A stretch of DNA of 9,934 bases. Origin: Opitutaceae bacterium. GTDB taxonomy: Bacteria; Verrucomicrobiota; Verrucomicrobiia; Opitutales; Opitutaceae. Position numbers and translations under genes: made by a program. The notes under the pieces are model-generated. The model did not search any database. It was given only the letters and a program-made list of their open reading frames with translations, and was not told the DNA's origin. The stretch lies in assembly GCA_005787865.1 (NCBI GenBank), contig SXZN01000159.1, positions 1 to 9,934 of the forward strand. Reading direction: 5' to 3'. This document shows positions 6,554-9,934 of this stretch, piece after piece; position 1 is the first letter of the stretch; each line of letters starts with the position of its first letter.

Positions 6554-6749
6554 TAAACTAGCCGCCGCCCGACGGTAAAAAGCACCAGGAGGACGGTGGG
6601 GGTTAACTACCCGTCTACTCAGTCTGGTCAACGCGGTAAAAATAACCCCCGCCTCCACCTGTTTGCCGTCGATAAACAACCCCCAATTTCCCGCGGACTT
6701 ACCGTAGCTTTCTATTCGCCAGCCCGCCGGCCCATGCTTTGCTGCCCTC
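6554..6749. promoter_or_regulatory. Divergent intergenic region between miaB and the TPR-like gene
   Basis: This 196-bp stretch separates the two outward-facing genes and must hold promoters for both if the miaB start at 6553 is right. On the minus strand TTGACC (5 of 6 to a sigma-70 -35 box) occurs near 6627-6632, but the matching -10 position (TAGTTA after 16 nt) is poor, so I do not call an exact promoter. CGGTAAAAA occurs twice, at 6573-6581 and 6634-6642, 61 bp apart; this may be chance. The minus strand is open in frame with miaB throughout. No terminator, riboswitch or RNA gene is recognisable. Confidence 0.3.
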
Positions 6750-8075
6750 ATGGAATTATCTAATCGCCCAGGGGAACCAACCCCTTCGCTGGGACCAGAG
6801 AAGACTTCGGTTGCAGGCGGCCTGATGCCTCTACTCGCCGCGGCCCGCGAAAAATTAAAAAATAAAGACCTCCCGGCAGCTCTCGCCCTCTATGAATCTA
6901 TCTTAGCAAACGCCAGTGACCGCAGCGATGTCCTCATGACGATATCCGCCGATCTTGGGACCAATGGTTATGTGCAGGAAATTATCGAATTACTCGCCCC
7001 TCGTTATGATGTGGAAAAACACGGCGCGCCGGCGGGCATTAATCTGCTGCAAGCTTACTTGGTCACCCGCAATGCGGAGGCGGCCCAACATCTTCTCGAT
7101 CTATTGTTTTCCCTTGGCCGGCCAGAGCTGGAAGCGCGTTTAGTCGGTTTTTCTAATGCCGTTTCCGAGCTTTTTATTAGCGAAACAGAAGCGGAAAACA
7201 CGGCCGAGCCCGGGAAAAAAATTAGCTTGGTCAGTATAAGTAAGCCCATTTGGTTTTATGGAGTCGAAGCCCTCGCGCCCCTCCTCTGGACGCGACCCTC
7301 GGGAAAGCTCCGCCGCGTCGCCTTCGCCCAGTGCGCTATGCTGGGATTGGAAAATTCTGTCGTCAGCGCCGCCCAATCAGAAAGCCTTACCGGTCAACTT
7401 TGCCGCGGGCTACCTTTGTGGCTGGCAGAAACATTTAGTTATAGTGCTGGCTATGCCCCGGTCGCAGCGATTGGCACCTTCGACAATGATTACGCTGTTT
7501 TTCCAATGGAGTGGACGGCTGAAAACTTGCGGCAACTCAACGATAGCACCGATGGCGGGCTTGATTATGTGGTTACAGGTACTTTGCGCAATCGGAACGA
7601 TGATTTCGAATTAAGTATGCGGATTTGGGAGGTTAAGAAATTTCGAGAACTTAAGACTTTCTCGGCTCGTTGGACGCCCACTTCTGGCGATAGCGCTTTG
7701 CTACTACTCCAAGAGCAACTGTGTAAATATATGGAATGGACGGCGCTGCCCGCTCCAGCCCAAGAAATTTATTCCATTCCGGCCTCTCCCTTAACTTATA
7801 TTTTGAGTTTGGGCGCAGCGCTTTCTTTTTTCCTGAGCGATAAAGGGGTTCTGGCCGCCAGCCAACAGCCGACCGACCTGACGGCTCTTCTGCGGGCCGC
7901 CCAATCAAATCCCGCTAATTCCACCGCGCAATTTATGCTTATTGCTGGTTTATTAAGACTCCCCGACCTCGGCCGCGCGCAAGAACCAGCCGCCTTCCTG
8001 CACGCGCAGGGTTGGCTAACCTCGCCTGCGGCCCAATCCTGTCAGATCTCCGATCTACAGGCTAAATTTAATTAA
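6750..8075 (+). CDS. Unknown protein with TPR-like and TolB-N/FlgO-like segments
   Basis: Function not recognised. The 441 residues seem soluble, with no signal peptide. Residues 28-125 are helical and TPR/HEAT-like (KLKNKDLPAALALYESIL; INLLQAYLVTRNAEAAQHLLDLLF). After a polar linker (about 143-158), residues 187-310 resemble the amino-terminal TolB/FlgO-type fold used in CadC- and adenylate-cyclase-associated proteins: LCRGLPLWLAE (218-227), a middle stretch, then DYVVTGTLRNRNDDFELSMRIWEV (272-295) and FSARW (304-308), matching the usual DYVLxGSVR...LxVxLxD pattern. Residues 376-422 may hold a further helical repeat (LRAAQSNPANSTAQFMLIAGLL). No enzyme motif is visible. The ATG at 6750 has no Shine-Dalgarno sequence; an alternative ATG at 6825, preceded by AGG seven nt upstream, would drop a disordered 25-residue tail. 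It is convergent with gnd, with only 3 bp between the stops. Confidence 0.8.
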   Translation: MELSNRPGEPTPSLGPEKTSVAGGLMPLLAAAREKLKNKDLPAALALYESILANASDRSDVLMTISADLGTNGYVQEIIELLAPRYDVEKHGAPAGINLLQAYLVTRNAEAAQHLLDLLFSLGRPELEARLVGFSNAVSELFISETEAENTAEPGKKISLVSISKPIWFYGVEALAPLLWTRPSGKLRRVAFAQCAMLGLENSVVSAAQSESLTGQLCRGLPLWLAETFSYSAGYAPVAAIGTFDNDYAVFPMEWTAENLRQLNDSTDGGLDYVVTGTLRNRNDDFELSMRIWEVKKFRELKTFSARWTPTSGDSALLLLQEQLCKYMEWTALPAPAQEIYSIPASPLTYILSLGAALSFFLSDKGVLAASQQPTDLTALLRAAQSNPANSTAQFMLIAGLLRLPDLGRAQEPAAFLHAQGWLTSPAAQSCQISDLQAKFN

Positions 8076-8078
8076 GGC

Positions 8079-9584
8079 TTAGGCCTCGAGTTGTGGGCGG
8101 GATGCTTCTGGCCAGTCAATATGGTAGAACTTGCCGCGCGGTTGGTCGGTGCGCTCGTAGGTGTGGGCACCAAAGTAATCGCGCTGCGCCTGGAGTAGAT
8201 TGGCCGGCAGCCGGGCGGAACGATAGCTGTCGTAGTAGGAGAGGGCGGAACTGAACGTCGGTGCGGCGACGCCGCATTCGGCGGCGAGCGAGACGACCTT
8301 GCGCCAGTTCTCCTGCGCCTTTTTCACCGTTTTGTTGAAATACGGGTCGAGCAGCAGATTCGCGAGATGTGGATTCCGGGCATAGGCCTCGGTAATCTTT
8401 TGCAGGAAAGCGGCGCGGATGATACAGCCGCCACGCCAGATCTGGGCGATCTCGCCGAAATTGAGCGTCCAGTTGTATTCCTTCTGTGCAGTGCGCATGA
8501 GCTGGAAGCCCTGCGCATACGAACAGATCTTCGAGCAGTAGAGGGCGTCGTGGATTGCCTGCACGAGGGCCTTCTTGGAGCCACGGTATTTCTTGCCCGG
8601 GCCCTTTAAGATCTTCGAGGCGGCAACCCGCTCCTCCTTGATAGCAGAGATGCAACGGGCGAAGACAGACTCAGCAATGGTCGGGGCAGGGACGCCCATG
8701 TCGAGTGCGTTGGTCGAGGTCCACTTACCGGTGCCTTTCTGGCCGGCGGTATCCAGGACGATGTCGACGAAAGCTTTCTTTTTCGTGAGCGGATCCTTCT
8801 GTTTAAGGATGTCGGCCGTGATCTCGATGAGAAAACTGTCGAGTGCGCCGGCGTTCCATTCAGAAAAGATCGCGCCCATTTCAGCCGCCTTGAGGCCGAG
8901 TAGGCCCTGCATTAGAGCGTAGGCCTCGCAGATCATCTGCATGTCGCCGTCTTCGATGACGTGGTGGACCATCTTGACGTAGTGGCCCGCGCCATTCTCG
9001 CCAATGTAGGTGGCACAAGGCACGCCACCAATGATGGGACGGCCAGGCGCAGCGCCTGTCAGGGGTTGACCGGTCTTCGCATCAACCTTCGCGGCGACCG
9101 CATTCCAGATAGGGGCAAGTTCCTTATAAGCTGCGGCGTCACCACCGGGCATGAGGGCGGGACCGAAGCGAGCCCCTTCCTCGCCGCCAGACACGCCAGA
9201 GCCGATAAACCGAAGACCTTTATCCTTGAGGGCTTTTTCGCGGCGAATGGTGTCGGTCCAGAGCGCGTTACCGCCGTCGATGATGATGTCGGCGGATTCG
9301 AGCAGCGGCACCAGGCCGTCGATGACGGCGTCGGTCGCCTTGCCCGCCTGCACGAGAATAATCATTTTGCGCGGCTTAGCCAGGGAGGCGACGAACTCCG
9401 GGAGTGTCTTGGTGCCGACCACCCCACCGGGCGTGCCGAGATTCTCGGCAACGAATTTATCGGTTTTTTCTACCGTCCGATTAAAGACTGAGATTTGAAA
9501 GCCGTGATCAGCGATATTGAGCGCCAGGTTTTGGCCCATAACAGCTAAACCAATCAATCCGATGTCAGAGTGTTTTTTACTCAT
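8079..9584 (-). CDS. gnd: 6-phosphogluconate dehydrogenase (decarboxylating), with altered active-site helix
   Basis: Pentose phosphate enzyme: 6-phosphogluconate + NADP+ to ribulose 5-phosphate + CO2 + NADPH. With the chosen start it has 501 residues. Seen: a Rossmann domain with GLAVMGQNLALNI (12-24), FNRT (34-37) of the NADP-type, DGGNA (103-107), GSGVSGGEEGARFGP (128-142), GTGKW (284-288), SVFARC (306-311) and the C-terminal QAQRDYFGAHTYERTD (465-480) with the conserved arginine and histidine. The active-site helix reads VKMVHHVIEDGDMQ (203-216) where characterised enzymes have VKMVHNGIEYGDMQ: catalytic K204, H207 and E211 are kept, but Asn is His208, Gly is Val209 and the phosphate-contacting Tyr is Asp212. 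About 20 extra residues lie at 168-188. An in-frame upstream ATG-like start at 9710 is rejected because homology begins at MSKKHSDIGLIGLA and the extension overlaps the next gene. Codon use is visibly richer in C-ending codons than in neighbours. Confidence 0.95.
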   Translation of the reverse strand: MSKKHSDIGLIGLAVMGQNLALNIADHGFQISVFNRTVEKTDKFVAENLGTPGGVVGTKTLPEFVASLAKPRKMIILVQAGKATDAVIDGLVPLLESADIIIDGGNALWTDTIRREKALKDKGLRFIGSGVSGGEEGARFGPALMPGGDAAAYKELAPIWNAVAAKVDAKTGQPLTGAAPGRPIIGGVPCATYIGENGAGHYVKMVHHVIEDGDMQMICEAYALMQGLLGLKAAEMGAIFSEWNAGALDSFLIEITADILKQKDPLTKKKAFVDIVLDTAGQKGTGKWTSTNALDMGVPAPTIAESVFARCISAIKEERVAASKILKGPGKKYRGSKKALVQAIHDALYCSKICSYAQGFQLMRTAQKEYNWTLNFGEIAQIWRGGCIIRAAFLQKITEAYARNPHLANLLLDPYFNKTVKKAQENWRKVVSLAAECGVAAPTFSSALSYYDSYRSARLPANLLQAQRDYFGAHTYERTDQPRGKFYHIDWPEASRPQLEA

Positions 9585-9675
9585 AAGTGTTACATCATTA
9601 GTACCAGCCACCCGAACACCAATCTGATTTTCGGCCCTGTTGTGTAATAAAACCAACTGATAGGCCTGATGAGGA

Positions 9676-9934
9676 CTAAGGCGTCCGTTGCTGCTTGGTG
9701 GCGTAAGCACCCGCGCTTGGAAAAAATGGCGCTACCAACTGAACAATTGGCGTTAGAAATTTGGGTTCATTGCGGTTATAGACCCAGGAAAAAAATACCA
9801 CCACCCCAACCACAAAGATTAAAACTCCCGCAATAACTTTGTTCATTTGCAGGATTCGGCGAACGACAAAAACCACCACCAGCACCGCTAACACGGCGAT
9901 TCCGACCTTAAGCCAAACCTCCGGTGGTTGATGT
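9676..9934 (-). CDS. Small two-helix membrane protein, 5' end cut by the window edge
   Basis: The frame is open from the right edge of the window to a TAG at 9676-9678, giving at least 86 codons, so the true start may lie outside. Two hydrophobic helices are visible, VGIAVLAVLVVVFVV and, after the basic RRILQMNK, VIAGVLIFVVGVVVFFSWVY, followed by a soluble tail with NRNEPKFLTPIVQLVAPFFP and a polar KQQRTP end. Internal starts are possible (GTG at 9894; the ATG of MNKV at 9846, which would leave one helix). I do not recognise the family or a function. It lies 91 bp upstream of the chosen gnd start on the same strand, so it could be cotranscribed with gnd. Confidence 0.6.
   Translation of the reverse strand, partial: HQPPEVWLKVGIAVLAVLVVVFVVRRILQMNKVIAGVLIFVVGVVVFFSWVYNRNEPKFLTPIVQLVAPFFPSAGAYATKQQRTP

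Noticed and set aside
6608..6632. Possible sigma-70 promoter for miaB (TTGACC followed 16 nt later by TAGTTA).
   Set aside because: The -10 element matches consensus at only two of six positions. No supporting feature such as an extended -10 is present.
6587..6763. Plus-strand small ORF beginning at a GTG (6596) behind a perfect AGGAGG.
   Set aside because: The AGGAGG is only 3 nt from the GTG, too close for efficient initiation. The roughly 55-codon product has no recognisable character, lies antisense to the miaB upstream region and overlaps the TPR-like start in another frame.
8961..9491. Long plus-strand ORFs of 115-176 codons opposite gnd, and similar antisense ORFs opposite miaB and rlmN.
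   Set aside because: They mirror strongly conserved enzyme genes on the other strand, a known effect of biased codons. Their translations show no family resemblance.
9585..9675. Possible gnd promoter (TTGGTG, then TACTAA or TAATGA close to the ATG).
   Set aside because: The -10 candidates match poorly and would leave an almost leaderless transcript. No confident call is possible.
9585..9710. The 42-residue N-terminal extension of the gnd frame up to 9710.
   Set aside because: 6PGDH homology begins at the MSKKHSDIGLIGLA start (9584), and the extension overlaps the end of the small membrane protein gene by 35 bp.

Overview
The window holds ten protein-coding genes packed at high density. It contains no RNA gene, complete mobile element or CRISPR array that I can see. 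Base composition is moderately GC-rich. The proteins look like those of the PVC group, most likely Verrucomicrobiota of the Opitutia/Opitutales type. That placement is inferred from general resemblance (long 6-phosphogluconate dehydrogenase, conserved unknowns beside gmk) and is not proven by a marker gene. Most start codons lack a good Shine-Dalgarno sequence.

Layout, left to right. (1) A minus-strand TIGR01777-type NAD(P)-binding epimerase (30-971). (2) A short divergent intergenic region whose right end carries a dispersed-repeat-like unit of the GTCATTGCGAG...GCAATCC kind (about 1057-1091), immediately followed by plus-strand rlmN (1101-2261), a 23S rRNA/tRNA radical-SAM methyltransferase with an unusual internal insertion. 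(3) A plus-strand exported OmpH/Skp-like periplasmic chaperone (2309-2881), closed by a strong intrinsic terminator. (4) A minus-strand cluster, in transcription order miaB (tRNA ms2i6A methylthiotransferase), an unknown multi-pass membrane protein, gmk (guanylate kinase) and a UlaG/NAPE-PLD-like metallo-beta-lactamase-fold hydrolase. The last three genes are separated by only 3 nt each. (5) A divergent plus-strand gene of unknown function with TPR-like and TolB-N/FlgO-like segments (6750-8075). (6) Convergent to it, minus-strand gnd, encoding 6-phosphogluconate dehydrogenase (8079-9584), and upstream of that the 3' part of a small two-helix membrane protein running off the right edge.

The genes are mostly housekeeping: RNA modification (rlmN, miaB), nucleotide metabolism (gmk), the pentose phosphate pathway (gnd) and envelope protein folding (OmpH). 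I see no defence or mobile system. The points most worth a second look are: three non-canonical residues within the otherwise universal active-site helix of the 6-phosphogluconate dehydrogenase, at positions that contact substrate in characterised enzymes; the repeat unit that supplies an in-frame stop and abuts the ribosome-binding site of rlmN; an in-frame insertion in RlmN that contains an imperfect palindrome; a terminator-like hairpin inside the 5' end of the metallo-hydrolase gene; and the unrecognised TPR/TolB-N-like protein.
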